From contig NZ_LT629693.1 of NCBI RefSeq assembly GCF_900099825.1, positions 1,922,001 through 1,986,000 on the forward strand: a stretch of DNA of 64,000 nucleotides. Reading direction: 5' to 3'. Both the position numbers and the translations under genes were made by a program. Position 1 is the stretch's first letter. Each line of letters opens with the position of its first letter. Below are positions 31,125 through 39,672 of this stretch, piece after piece. Below the pieces are notes generated by a model. It had not been told where the DNA came from, searched no databases, and saw only the letters and a program-made list of their open reading frames with translations. The stretch is from Bradyrhizobium ottawaense. Its GTDB lineage: Bacteria; Pseudomonadota; Alphaproteobacteria; Rhizobiales; Xanthobacteraceae.

Positions 31125-31811
31125 ATGCTCAAATTCTACTTCAACGGATCGCCCAACCCGACCAAGGTCGCGCTCTTCCTCGAGGAAGCCGGGCTCGCCT
31201 ACGAGCCGGTGGCCGTCGACACCCGCAAGGGCGACCAGTTCACGCCGGAATACCTCGCCATCAACCCGAACGCCAAGGTGCCGGCGATCGACGATGGCGG
31301 CGTCAAGGTGTTCGACAGCAACGCCATCCTGCTCTACCTCGCCGAAAAGACCGGAAAATTCCTCCCCGCAAACACCCCGGCCAATCGCGGCGAATTGCTG
31401 TCCTGGCTGATGTTCGTCGCCACCGGCGTCGGCCCCTTCTCCGGCCAGGCCGTCCACTTCAAGCATTTTGCGCCGGAAAAGGTCGACTACGCCCATAACC
31501 GCTACCAGTTCGAGGCGCAGCGGCATTACGCGATTCTCAACGACCACCTCGCCGGCAAGCGCTACATGGTCGGCGACACCTACACCATCGTCGATATGGA
31601 CGTGTGGGGCTGGGCCCGCATGATCCCGTTCGTGCTCGGCGAGGACGCCGTTGCGAAATATTCCAACGTCAAAAAGCTGGTCGACGAAATCTCGGCACGG
31701 CCCGCGGCTGCCAAGGCGATCGCGCTGAAGGACAACTTCAAGTTCAAGGCCGAGATGGACGACGAAGCCCGCCGCAACATGTTCAAGCATCTGGCGGTCA
31801 AGGCCGCCTGA
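31125..31811 (+). CDS. glutathione S-transferase family protein
   Basis: A 228-residue cytosolic protein. The N-terminal thioredoxin-like domain (1-80) starts MLKFYFNGSPNPTKVALFLE and contains NPNAKVPAIDDGG with the cis-Pro and DSNAILLYLAEKTG for glutathione binding. The C-terminal helical domain follows. It most resembles the YghU/nu-type or bacterial Ser-type GSTs. A substrate cannot be inferred. A short hairpin repeat follows. Confidence 0.88.
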   Translation: MLKFYFNGSPNPTKVALFLEEAGLAYEPVAVDTRKGDQFTPEYLAINPNAKVPAIDDGGVKVFDSNAILLYLAEKTGKFLPANTPANRGELLSWLMFVATGVGPFSGQAVHFKHFAPEKVDYAHNRYQFEAQRHYAILNDHLAGKRYMVGDTYTIVDMDVWGWARMIPFVLGEDAVAKYSNVKKLVDEISARPAAAKAIALKDNFKFKAEMDDEARRNMFKHLAVKAA

Positions 31812-31831
31812 TCTGACTGAAATATCCGCCG

Positions 31832-31871
31832 TCATTCCGGGGCACGCGCCTGCGCGTGGCCCCGGAATGAC
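31832..31871. repeat. short family A repeat, likely convergent hairpin
   Basis: GTCATTCCGGGGCACGCGCC and its inverted partner GGCCCCGGAATGAC lie with a small loop between two convergent genes. It may terminate transcription in both directions, though there is no T tract. Confidence 0.6.
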
Positions 31872-31877
31872 AACAAT

Positions 31878-32306
31878 TCAGCCCGCCGCCACCTTGCGTT
31901 CTTCCGGAAACGGCCCGAGCACGCGCTCGACCAGCGCCGAGTCGCAATATTCCTTGATCTCCTTGATCCGGCCGTCCTCGATGCGCCAGACGATGCAATA
32001 TTGATTGTCGTAGCGAAGGCCCGCCCTGGTGACGTTGTCGCCGCGCGCCTCGACCACGACATAGTCGCCTTCAGCGATGAAATTGAACGCCACGGTGCGC
32101 GGCCGCGCCGCGAGCAACGATCGGAGTTGGCCCAAAAGGCCGTTCTGAATCGCCTCACGTCCCTTGAACTCATGCGACCAGGAATATTGCCCGGTCACGA
32201 CCCAGACCGCGTCCTCGGCGAGATGGTCGGCGAAGGTGGTGCCGCTGCGGTTGGCGGAATCCGTATAGACCTGCTGTACCAGTTTCTTGTTCGCTGCTGC
32301 GCTCAT
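31878..32306 (-). CDS. SnoaL/NTF2-like protein
   Basis: A 142-residue single-domain cone-fold protein. It starts MSAAANKKLVQQVYTDSANR and holds the family pattern HLAEDAVWVVTGQYSW, YDNQYCIVWRIEDGRIKEIK and EYCDSALVERVLG. NTF2-like proteins include isomerases, hydratases and binding proteins. It is divergent from the LysR gene with 91 bp between the starts, suggesting it is a LysR target. Confidence 0.85.
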   Translation of the reverse strand: MSAAANKKLVQQVYTDSANRSGTTFADHLAEDAVWVVTGQYSWSHEFKGREAIQNGLLGQLRSLLAARPRTVAFNFIAEGDYVVVEARGDNVTRAGLRYDNQYCIVWRIEDGRIKEIKEYCDSALVERVLGPFPEERKVAAG

Positions 32307-32373
32307 GGCGGCTTTCTCCGTTGATCCGATGCCTCAGACCATCGCGCGCCGCACGATATTCTTCCAATCGATA

Positions 32374-32394
32374 GTGGATATGATATATATTCAC
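32374..32394. promoter_or_regulatory. candidate LysR-type operator
   Basis: GTGGATATGATATATATTCAC: an imperfect dyad (GTG-N-ATAT-N5-ATAT-N-CAC) containing T-N11-A, in the 91-bp gap between the divergent NTF2-like and LysR genes. It ends 3 bp before the LysR start. Confidence 0.5.
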
Positions 32395-32397
32395 CCA

Positions 32398-33318
32398 ATG
32401 AATTTGAATTCGCTTGACCTCAATTTGCTGGTCGCCCTCGACGCGCTGCTGAAGGAGGCCAATGTCAGCCGCGCCGCGATGCGGATCGGGCTGTCGCAGC
32501 CGGCCGCCAGCCATGCGCTGCAGCGGTTGCGCGACCTGATCGGCGACCCGCTGCTGGTGCGCACCGGCGCCCGCATGGAACTGACGCCGCGGGCCCAGGC
32601 GCTGCGCGGGCCGCTGGCGCAGGCGCTCGACCACGTACGCGCCTTGTTTGTTCCCGACGGTTTCGACGCTTCAACCAGCGAGCGTCAGTTTCGCCTGATG
32701 ATGCCTGATCTGGCCGTCGAATTGCTGATGCCGCCGCTGATGGAAAAGATCACCAGGATCGCGCCCAACGTCCGGATCGACGTGGTGCCGTGGCGCGGAC
32801 CGGCGATCTTCACCGCCGAGTTCGCCCGCACGATCGACATCGTGATCAGCATCGGCAACGCCTTCAGCGGCTTTCACCGGCAGCTTCTCTACACCGACAG
32901 CGACGCGCTTGCCGTGCGGCGCGGCCATCCGGTCGGAGCGAAGCTGAAGCGTCGCGAACTATTTCTCGATGCGCGGCATGTCGCAGTCATCATCCGCGGC
33001 CAGAGCGAAGATCTGATCGACACCTGGTTGCGCACCAAAGGCATCGAGCGGCGGATCGCATTGGTCGTATCAGGCTATCTCGAAGCGCTGCATGTCACCG
33101 CGCGCACCGATCTCGTCGCGTTCGTGCCGCGCCGGCTGATATCAGCGCTGTCGAAGCAATTGTCGCTTGTGGCGATCACGCCGCCGCTCGATCCCGGAAT
33201 CGACGAGCAGTTCATGTTCTACCCGACCCGCGCCCAGATGGACCCCGGCTCGGTCTGGCTGCGCAACATCATGCTCGGCATCGGCCGCGATATGGAACGC
33301 GGGAAGAAGAAGGCATAG
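32398..33318 (+). CDS. LysR family transcriptional regulator
   Basis: A 306-residue regulator. The N-terminal helix-turn-helix (residues about 4-62) is visible as DLNLLVALDALLKEANVSRA and GLSQPAASHALQRLRDLIGD. The remaining part is the effector-binding domain of the NodD/LinR type. The ATG at 32398 is chosen because the helix-turn-helix begins there; the longer frame would cross the divergent promoter. The stop TAG is the first base triplet of a family E repeat. Confidence 0.92.
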   Translation: MNLNSLDLNLLVALDALLKEANVSRAAMRIGLSQPAASHALQRLRDLIGDPLLVRTGARMELTPRAQALRGPLAQALDHVRALFVPDGFDASTSERQFRLMMPDLAVELLMPPLMEKITRIAPNVRIDVVPWRGPAIFTAEFARTIDIVISIGNAFSGFHRQLLYTDSDALAVRRGHPVGAKLKRRELFLDARHVAVIIRGQSEDLIDTWLRTKGIERRIALVVSGYLEALHVTARTDLVAFVPRRLISALSKQLSLVAITPPLDPGIDEQFMFYPTRAQMDPGSVWLRNIMLGIGRDMERGKKKA

Positions 33319-33364
33319 CGTTTTCAAGCGAAGTGGGCACCGGTTCGCGTGAAGAAAACGCGTC
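33317..33364. repeat. palindromic repeat, family E
   Basis: It begins AGCGTTTTCAAGCGAAGTGG and ends GCGTGAAGAAAACGCG. Its first bases are shared with the LysR stop codon. Confidence 0.75.
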
Positions 33365-33379
33365 AAACAAAAAAGTCGC

Positions 33380-33468
33380 GTAGGGTGGGCAAAGCGAAGC
33401 GTGCCCACCCTTCAAGTGCGTAACGTAAAATGGTGGGCACGGCGCAAGTGCGCCTTTGCCCACCCTAC
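33380..33468. repeat. palindromic repeat, family D
   Basis: It runs from GTAGGGTGGGCAAAGCGAAG to CGCCTTTGCCCACCCTAC and lies between the convergent LysR and GST genes. Confidence 0.8.
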
Positions 33469-33472
33469 GAAG

Positions 33473-34090
33473 TTACGCCTTCTCGTCCGCGAGCACCTTC
33501 TGCACGGCCGGCCGTTCCGACATCCGCTGGCGGTGCGCGGCGACTTTCGGCAGCGTCGCGATATCGACGCTGTCGCCTTCCAGCCAGCCGCCGAGCGTAA
33601 ACAGATAGGCGTCGCAGGCCGTGTATTGCTCGCCCATCACCCATGGTCCCTTCAGCATGTCGCGCTCGATCAGCGCAAAACTGGCGGCCATGGTTTCCGG
33701 CACCTTGCGCTTCATGTCGGCGAACGAGGTTTCCTCGGTGGCCCAGCGATAACCGCGCCCCTTGTGGGCATGCGCGACATGCACCGTCGAACATAGATAG
33801 GTGTTAAAGGACTGCGCCTGTGCGAACGCAAAAGCATCTTCCGGCATCAGCTTCGCCTGAGGCGCAGTCTGCGCGACGAACGCCAGGATCGCCGGCGTCT
33901 CGGTCAGGACGCCGCGATCGGTCACCAGCGCCGGCACCCGGCCCTTCGGATTGATCGCGAGATATTCGGGGGTGGTCTGCTGGCTGCTTTTGAAGTCGAG
34001 CCGCTCAGCCGTATAGGCGACGCCGGCCTCTTCCAGAGCGATATGCGAAGCGAGCGCGCAGGTGCCGGTGGCGTAATAGAGCTTGAGCAT
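33473..34090 (-). CDS. glutathione S-transferase, beta-type
   Basis: A 205-residue GST. It begins MLKLYYATGTCALASHIALE, which places a Cys at residue 11 as in bacterial beta-class GSTs, and has NPKGRVPALVTDRGVLTETP for glutathione contact. The ATG at 34088-34090 follows GAGG by a good distance, so the 41-residue longer frame is rejected. It is divergent from the PhzS-like monooxygenase gene. Confidence 0.9.
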   Translation of the reverse strand: MLKLYYATGTCALASHIALEEAGVAYTAERLDFKSSQQTTPEYLAINPKGRVPALVTDRGVLTETPAILAFVAQTAPQAKLMPEDAFAFAQAQSFNTYLCSTVHVAHAHKGRGYRWATEETSFADMKRKVPETMAASFALIERDMLKGPWVMGEQYTACDAYLFTLGGWLEGDSVDIATLPKVAAHRQRMSERPAVQKVLADEKA

Positions 34091-34248
34091 TTCACATCCT
34101 CTTTTCGGGAAGGGCCACGTTAGCGGCGCGGTCCGGCGCCGTCCATCCCGCGGCCATCGACGACCGGAGGGGCCCGGTTTTCGCGGTTGCCCCCAGCGGC
34201 GCTCCCATGTCATGACCTTGTCAAATACGGGCGGACCAAGGGCGGATC

Positions 34249-35517
34249 ATGACGGTTCTTATCGCGGGCGGCGGCATCGGCGGGCTGACACTGGCGCTCA
34301 GCCTGCACCAGATCGGGGTATCGGCCAAAGTCTTCGAAAGCGTGCCCGAACTGCGGCCGCTCGGCGTCGGCATCAACGTGCTGCCGCATGCGGTGCGCGA
34401 GCTGATCGAGCTCGGCCTGCACGATGCGCTCGACGCATCAGGCGTGCGCACCAAGGAGCTCGCCTATTTTTCCAAGCACGGCAAGCCGATCTGGAGCGAG
34501 CCGCGCGGCATCGAGGCCGGTTACAAATGGCCGCAATTCTCGATCCATCGCGGCACGCTGCAGCAGATCCTGCTCGATGCCGCGACCGAACGGCTGGGCA
34601 AGGAGAACATTCTTACCAGCCATCATCTTTCCGGCTGGACCGAGACCGATGAAGGCGTCCGCGCCGAATTCGTCGACAAGGCGACCGGTAAAGTAGTCGG
34701 CCATCATGAAGGCGCGCTGCTGATCGCCGCCGACGGCATCCATTCGGCGGTTCGCGAAAAACTTTATCCGAATGAAGGCCCGCCGATCTGGAACGGGCGC
34801 ATCCTGTGGCGCGGCATCACCAAGAGCAGTGCCTTCCTCTCCGGCCGCACCATGATCATGGCCGGCCACGAGATCCTGAAGTTCGTCTGTTATTCGATTT
34901 CGAAGACAGCGGACGCCGACGGCAAATTCTCGATCAACTGGGTGGCCGAGCGGCACATGCCGCCAACCTATCAGTGGCGGCGCGAGGACTATAACCGCAC
35001 CGCCAACCTCGACGAGTTTCTGCCCTGGTTTAGGGATTGGACATTCGACTGGCTCGACGTCCCCGGCCTGATCCGCAACTGCCCGCACGCCTATGAATAT
35101 CCGCTGGTCGACCGCGATCCGATCCCGCAATGGACTTTTGGCAAGGTCACGCTGATGGGCGATGCCGCGCATCCGATGTACCCGATCGGCTCCAACGGCG
35201 CGTCGCAGGCGATCCTCGACGCCCGCGTCCTCACCCGCGAAATTCTCGCGCATGGCGAGGTCAACGCCGCGCTGGTGGCCTACGAAGCCGAACGCCGCCC
35301 CGCCACGTCAGACCTCGTGATGCTGAACCGCCGCAACGGGCCCGAGCAGGTCATGCAGATGGTCGAGGAGCGCGCGCCCAATGGCTACGACGTCGTCACC
35401 GACGTGCTGTCGCTCAAGGAACTGGAAGACATCGCCGCCAACTACAAGCGCGTCGCCGGTTTTCAGGTCGAAGGCCTCAACGCCAAGCCGCCGATCGTGC
35501 AGGGCAAGGCCGGTTGA
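34249..35517 (+). CDS. PhzS-like flavin-dependent monooxygenase
   Basis: A 422-residue class A flavoprotein hydroxylase. The FAD site is VLIAGGGIGGLTLALSLHQ; RPLGVGINVLPHAVRELIEL follows; the DG motif is LLIAADGIHSAVREKL and the second FAD motif is LMGDAAHPMYPIGSNGASQA. The sequence order RPLGVGIN..., SEPRGIEAGY...PQFSIHRG is very like phenazine hydroxylase PhzS, though no phenazine genes are seen, so an aromatic acid or other ring substrate is more likely. No RBS is obvious. Confidence 0.85.
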   Translation: MTVLIAGGGIGGLTLALSLHQIGVSAKVFESVPELRPLGVGINVLPHAVRELIELGLHDALDASGVRTKELAYFSKHGKPIWSEPRGIEAGYKWPQFSIHRGTLQQILLDAATERLGKENILTSHHLSGWTETDEGVRAEFVDKATGKVVGHHEGALLIAADGIHSAVREKLYPNEGPPIWNGRILWRGITKSSAFLSGRTMIMAGHEILKFVCYSISKTADADGKFSINWVAERHMPPTYQWRREDYNRTANLDEFLPWFRDWTFDWLDVPGLIRNCPHAYEYPLVDRDPIPQWTFGKVTLMGDAAHPMYPIGSNGASQAILDARVLTREILAHGEVNAALVAYEAERRPATSDLVMLNRRNGPEQVMQMVEERAPNGYDVVTDVLSLKELEDIAANYKRVAGFQVEGLNAKPPIVQGKAG

Positions 35518-35533
35518 CGCGGCGGCTCACTTA

Positions 35534-35700
35534 ACCTCGCCCCGCTTGCGGGGAGAGGTCGAAATTCGCGCTAGCGAATTTCAGGTGAGGGGGTACAGGT
35601 CTCACCTCACCTACGGAGTTCGCGGAGAGAAGCCCCTCATCCCTATCTTCTAAGAGCGAGATTCGCTCGTCTCGACCCCGTAAGAACGGGGAGAAGGAGA
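35534..35700. repeat. composite palindromic repeat, family H
   Basis: CCCCGCTTGCGGGG and a CGCGCTAGCG-like core are followed by a second block ending CCCCGTAAGAACGGGG near 35677-35692. The 187-bp gap 35518-35704 is nearly filled by it; no gene seen. Confidence 0.55.
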
Positions 35701-35704
35701 AGAA

Positions 35705-36124
35705 TCAGCGTATTGCCTTGGCGGTCTCGACCAGCCGCGCGCTGGTCGTGGCGGTCGCGAGCAAGGTGCCATCCTCGGCCGTCAGCCGTCCCTCGACGAA
35801 GGCGATGGTCTTGCCGAGCTGGGTGACGGTCGCCTCACCGGTGATCGGCCCCGGTCTGGCCGGCGCCAGGAAATTTATCGTCATGGTCACGGTCGCCGTA
35901 TAGAGCCTGCCGTCGGTCATGACGAACACCGCCGGGCCCATGGTGTCGTCGAGCATCGCCGAGAGAATACCGCCCTGGACGAAGCCGGCCGGGTTGCAGA
36001 AGTCTTTCTTGCCGTCGAAACCGATCCGGACCCAGCCGTCCCCAGGGCGGGCATCGATGAGATACCAGCCGAGCAGTTTTGAAGACGGCGGGGCAACGAG
36101 AGTGTCGAGGGCAGTTGCGATCAT
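35705..36124 (-). CDS. PaaI-type thioesterase (hot-dog fold)
   Basis: A 139-residue protein. The fold signature is GFVQGGILSAMLDDTMGPAV, where the Asp/Glu and Asn/Gln of the hot-dog active site are expected, followed by TINFLAPARPGPITGEATVT. These thioesterases hydrolyse acyl- or phenylacyl-CoA. It lies head to tail with mutY, 84 bp downstream of the mutY stop, but on the same strand, so mutY is upstream of it. Confidence 0.85.
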   Translation of the reverse strand: MIATALDTLVAPPSSKLLGWYLIDARPGDGWVRIGFDGKKDFCNPAGFVQGGILSAMLDDTMGPAVFVMTDGRLYTATVTMTINFLAPARPGPITGEATVTQLGKTIAFVEGRLTAEDGTLLATATTSARLVETAKAIR

Positions 36125-36208
36125 GGGAACCTCCGTGAGGTCCCTTCGTAGGCCAGCCCTGTTGCCAGCATGGTGTCAGCAGCTTGACCGTCTTCGGGCC
36201 AAGCTCGC

Positions 36209-37345
36209 TTAGAGACCAAGCCCGTGCGCAATCGCCTTGCGCATCACGTTGGGCAGCGCTTCATCGGCGAGCGTCGCGATCGGCACCCAGCGCATGCCCT
36301 CGGGCGGCCGCGTGCGCGCGGCAACATCAGCGGTATAGATGACGAGTTCCAGCGGAAAGTGTGTGAACACATGGGTGACGACGCCCGCTTTGCGATGCCA
36401 GCGTGTCACGCCCTTGAGCACCGGCGCCTGCTTCAACGCCGTCTTGTCATCCTGTCCGGCCAGCCATTCGGAACCCGGCACTTCGGTCATGCCGCCGAGC
36501 AGGCCCTTTTCCACGCGCGTACGCACCAACAGCTGCTCGCCGCGCGTGACGATGAAGGCCGCGCCGCGGCGCAGCGTTCCCGTCTTCTTCGGCGCCTTGC
36601 GTGGAAATGCCTCCTGATCGCCGCGCGCGCGGGCCACGCAATCCTCGTTCAGCGGACACAGCGCACAGGCCGGTTTCTTCGGCGTGCAGATCGAGGAGCC
36701 GAGATCCATCAGCGCCTGGGCGCTATCGCCGGCGCGAGACTTCTCGTCGCCGGCGCGAGACTTCTCGTCGCCGGCGCGAGACGGATCCAGCAGTGTCGAC
36801 GCCAATTCGCCGATCAGCGGCTTGGCCTGCGGCAACGGTTCCTCGACCGCGTAAAGCCGCGACACCACGCGTTCGATATTGCCGTCGACCGGCATGGTCC
36901 TGACATCGAAAGCGATCGCCGCGATCGCCGCCGCGGTGTAGGGCCCGATCCCCGGCAGCGCGCGCAGGCCTTGCTCGGTGTCGGGAAACACCCCGCCATG
37001 TTCGCGCAGCACCGCGACCGCGCAGGCGTGCAGGTTGCGCGCGCGCGAATAGTAGCCGAGCCCGGCCCACATCCGCAGCACGTCGTCCTGCGACGCGCTG
37101 CCGAGTGCGGCGACATCCGGCCAGCGCGCCAGAAACTTCTCGAAATAGGGCCCGACGGTTTTGACGCCGGTCTGTTGCAGCATGATTTCCGACAGCCAGA
37201 CCCGGTACGGATCGGCGCGCTCGCCCGCCGGCGGCCGCCACGGCAACCGCCGGCGATGCCGGTCATACCAGTCGAGCAGCAGCGCGGGACGGTCGCTTGG
37301 CTCCGCTCCGCGTCGTTTAGCCTTGGCGACGACACCTGAATTCAT
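36209..37345 (-). CDS. mutY: A/G-specific adenine glycosylase with in-frame repeat
   Basis: A 378-residue base-excision enzyme removing A opposite 8-oxoG. Catalytic Glu53 sits in LSEIMLQQT, the helix-hairpin-helix is LPGIGPYTAAAIAAIAF at about 130-146, and the catalytic Asp154 is in PVDGNIERV. The 4Fe-4S cysteines are Cys220, Cys227, Cys230 and Cys236. The C-terminal NUDIX-like domain is present. Residues 189-207 read SRAGDEK twice and then SRAGD, an insertion caused by a 21-bp tandem repeat just before the Fe-S loop. It is divergent from the DUF721 gene. Confidence 0.95.
   Translation of the reverse strand: MNSGVVAKAKRRGAEPSDRPALLLDWYDRHRRRLPWRPPAGERADPYRVWLSEIMLQQTGVKTVGPYFEKFLARWPDVAALGSASQDDVLRMWAGLGYYSRARNLHACAVAVLREHGGVFPDTEQGLRALPGIGPYTAAAIAAIAFDVRTMPVDGNIERVVSRLYAVEEPLPQAKPLIGELASTLLDPSRAGDEKSRAGDEKSRAGDSAQALMDLGSSICTPKKPACALCPLNEDCVARARGDQEAFPRKAPKKTGTLRRGAAFIVTRGEQLLVRTRVEKGLLGGMTEVPGSEWLAGQDDKTALKQAPVLKGVTRWHRKAGVVTHVFTHFPLELVIYTADVAARTRPPEGMRWVPIATLADEALPNVMRKAIAHGLGL
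36726..36782 (-). repeat. 21-bp tandem repeat inside mutY
   Basis: The unit TCGCCGGCGCGAGAC plus TTCTCG starts at 36726, 36747 and 36768, giving about 2.7 copies with no mismatch. Each full copy adds seven residues to MutY without a frameshift. Confidence 0.9.
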
Positions 37346-37380
37346 GAAGGCACTCTAGTGTCGGGATTCCGATCTCTCCA

Positions 37381-37505
37381 CGTCATGCCCGCGCTTGTCG
37401 CGGGCATCCACGTCTTTCTTTACTGCGGCAGCCAAAAGACGTGGATGGCCGGGCATGGGCGAGCGGTAGCGACGCCGTCCTCAGACGGCTATGCCCGGCC
37501 ATGAC
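37381..37505. repeat. palindromic repeat, family G
   Basis: The outer ends CGTCATGCCCGCGC and GGCTATGCCCGGCCATGAC are near-inverted; inner arms CCACGTCTTT and AAAGACGTGG form a hairpin. It lies in the mutY-DUF721 divergent gap. Confidence 0.65.
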
Positions 37506-37554
37506 ACTTGGGTGGTTCCGTCCACACTCCACCAAGAAGTGTTATAAGCCCCCC

Positions 37555-38034
37555 ATGGCAAAACCCGGCTTCATCAGCGCCAAACCGCTTTCCGTCCTGC
37601 TCAGCGACGTGTTTTCCGACGCCTATGCCAAGCAGGGATTTGCCGCGCGCGAGCTGGTGACGCGCTGGGCCGAGATCGCGGGAGCCGAAATCGCCGCCCA
37701 CTCCCAGCCGCTGAAGATGCAGTGGCCGCGGCCGGTGGAAGGCCAGCCGCAGGAACCGGCGACGCTGGTGTTACGGGTCGAGGGGCCGATGGCGCTGGAG
37801 ATCCAGCATTCTTCCGACGTCATCCTGGCACGGGTCAACCGCTTCTTCGGCTGGAGCGCGGTCGGCCGGCTGGCGCTGCGGCAGGCGCCGCTGTCGCGCC
37901 GAAAACTCGCCGCCCTGCCCCGCCCGCCGGACCCCAAGGCCGTCGCCAGGGTCGCCGAAACGCTGTCGGCGGTCGAGGATGAACAGTTACGCGCCGCGCT
38001 GGCGCGGCTCGGCGCCTCGATCAAGCGAAATTGA
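37555..38034 (+). CDS. DUF721 (DciA-like) protein
   Basis: A 159-residue protein. ATG at 37555 begins MAKPGFISAKPLSVLLSDVF; the longer frame crosses a repeat. The DUF721 core includes ELVTRWAEIAGAEIAAHSQP and LVLRVEGPMALEIQHSSDVI, the helical and beta pattern of the domain found in the DnaB-loader DciA. It has an extra C-terminal helical segment. A replication role is inferred by family only. The DsbA-like genes and smc follow on the same strand. Confidence 0.85.
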   Translation: MAKPGFISAKPLSVLLSDVFSDAYAKQGFAARELVTRWAEIAGAEIAAHSQPLKMQWPRPVEGQPQEPATLVLRVEGPMALEIQHSSDVILARVNRFFGWSAVGRLALRQAPLSRRKLAALPRPPDPKAVARVAETLSAVEDEQLRAALARLGASIKRN

Positions 38035-38148
38035 GCCTGCCGCCTGTTCCGGCTGCGGCAACCTGCCATTGCCACAATTATCGTTTCAAGCTAGCGAAGG
38101 CTTCTTTTCGCAAACGTTGGGCGTGAACGCGCCATTCGGGGACTTCTC

Positions 38149-38802
38149 ATGATCACGCGCCGCGCCTTCACCGCCGCCCTGTCGCTGACCGGCCTTGGCC
38201 TGCTCGCCGGCTTCTCGCCGCTGCGCCTGATATCGGACGCGATGGCGCAGGGTGCGGCCGACGTCGCCAAGCCGCAGTCGCTGCCCGACATGGGGCTCGG
38301 CCCGGCCAACGCCTCGGTGACCATCACCGAATACGCCTCGATGACCTGCCCGCACTGTGCCGCCTTCACCGAAACCGTGTTTCCGAAGATCAAGTCGGAA
38401 TTCATCGACTCCGGCAAGATCCGCTTCGTGTTCCGCGAATTCCCGCTCGACATCAAGGCGGCCGCGGGCTCGATGCTGGCGCGCTGCATCGCCAAGGACG
38501 ATGCGCCGAAATATTTCGCCGTCGTCGACCTGCTGTTCAAGCAGCAGAACGAATGGGTGGTGAAGAACACCACGGAGACCCTGACCCGGATCGGCAAGCA
38601 GGCCGGCCTCACCCAGCAGGCGGTCGAGGACTGCCTGAAGGACCAGGCGCTGCTCGACAAGATCGCCGCCGACCAGAAATTCGCCGCCGAGGTGCTGAAG
38701 GTCAATTCGACGCCGACCTTCTTCATCAACGGCGAGATGCTCAAGGGCGAAACGTCGTTCGAGGAATTCAGCAAGCGCATCAATTCGCTGCTGAAGAGCT
38801 GA
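38149..38802 (+). CDS. DsbA-family thiol oxidoreductase (copy 1)
   Basis: A 217-residue periplasmic thioredoxin-fold protein. The N-terminus MITRRAFTAALSLTGLGLLA is Tat-like (RR) and hydrophobic. The active site is Cys67-Pro-His-Cys70 in SMTCPHCAAFTE, and the cis-Pro loop is STPTFFINGEM. It should introduce disulphides or act as a DsbA/DsbC-type partner. It is followed 24 bp on by a close paralogue, with which it shares most of its sequence pattern. Confidence 0.92.
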   Translation: MITRRAFTAALSLTGLGLLAGFSPLRLISDAMAQGAADVAKPQSLPDMGLGPANASVTITEYASMTCPHCAAFTETVFPKIKSEFIDSGKIRFVFREFPLDIKAAAGSMLARCIAKDDAPKYFAVVDLLFKQQNEWVVKNTTETLTRIGKQAGLTQQAVEDCLKDQALLDKIAADQKFAAEVLKVNSTPTFFINGEMLKGETSFEEFSKRINSLLKS

Positions 38803-38826
38803 CCGGTTCATTTTCGGGAGCGCACC

Positions 38827-39447
38827 TTGCTCATCACCCGCCGCGCCTTCGTTGCCGCTTTGCCATTGACCGCGCTGGTCACCAGGGCGATCGCGGTGCC
38901 TGCCAGCGAAGTGACAAAACCGCAGGCGCTGCCCGACATGGCGCTCGGTCCTGATGACGCCAGGGTGACGATCGTCGAATACGCGGCGCCGACCTGCCCG
39001 CATTGCGCCGCCTTCAACAGGGACGTATTTCCGAAGATCAAGTCGGAATTCATCGACACCGGCAAGGTGCGTTACGTGTTCCGCGAGTTTCCGCTCAATA
39101 TCAAGGATCTGGCGTGCGCGATGCTGACGCGCCGCATCGCCGGTGAGGACTCGGCCAAGTATTTTGCCGTGGTCGACATCATGTTCCGGCAGCAGGACCA
39201 GTTGGTGGAGAAGACCTCCGATACGCTGCGGCTGATCGGGCGGCAGGCGGGTCTCAGCGCGCAGGCGGTCGAGGATTGCCTGAAGGACCAGGCGATGCAG
39301 GACAAGATCAGCGCCGGCCAGAAGTTTGCCGAGGACGTCCTGAAGGTCGAGGGCACGCCGACCTTTTTCGTCAACGGCGACGAAATCGTGGGTGAAGCCG
39401 GCTTCGAGGAATTCGCCAGGCGGATCAATTCGCTGTTGAAAAGCTGA
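38827..39447 (+). CDS. DsbA-family thiol oxidoreductase (copy 2)
   Basis: A 206-residue paralogue of the preceding gene, with the same CPHC motif (PTCPHCAAFN), KIKSEFIDTGKVRYVFREFP and EGTPTFFVNGDE. The first codon is TTG (38827-38829), 6 nt after GGGAG; an ATG start in frame is absent. The leader LLITRRAFVAALPLTALVTR is again Tat-like. A tandem duplication followed by divergence is the simplest explanation. It may form an operon with copy 1. Confidence 0.9.
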   Translation: MLITRRAFVAALPLTALVTRAIAVPASEVTKPQALPDMALGPDDARVTIVEYAAPTCPHCAAFNRDVFPKIKSEFIDTGKVRYVFREFPLNIKDLACAMLTRRIAGEDSAKYFAVVDIMFRQQDQLVEKTSDTLRLIGRQAGLSAQAVEDCLKDQAMQDKISAGQKFAEDVLKVEGTPTFFVNGDEIVGEAGFEEFARRINSLLKS

Positions 39448-39672
39448 TTCGCGCCCGCTGATTCGCGCGATCGCATAAGTCCAGCAAAAGGCTCGACAAA
39501 AGCCTACAAAACCCTTGGGAAAAGCCGCGTCGGCCCGTTGCCCTCCGGCCCCGGCCTCGCCATTGTCCGGACGATAAGAGCCGCCAAAGGTGGTTCGTCC
39601 ACACACCGACATTGCCTTCCATGGTATTGTCACGGCAGGGAGATTCGCGCCCGGCCAAGCGAGATTTGGTTC

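Noticed and set aside
35381..35653. A 90-codon plus-strand frame past the PhzS-like gene
   Set aside because: It is out of frame with the monooxygenase and continues into the family H repeat.
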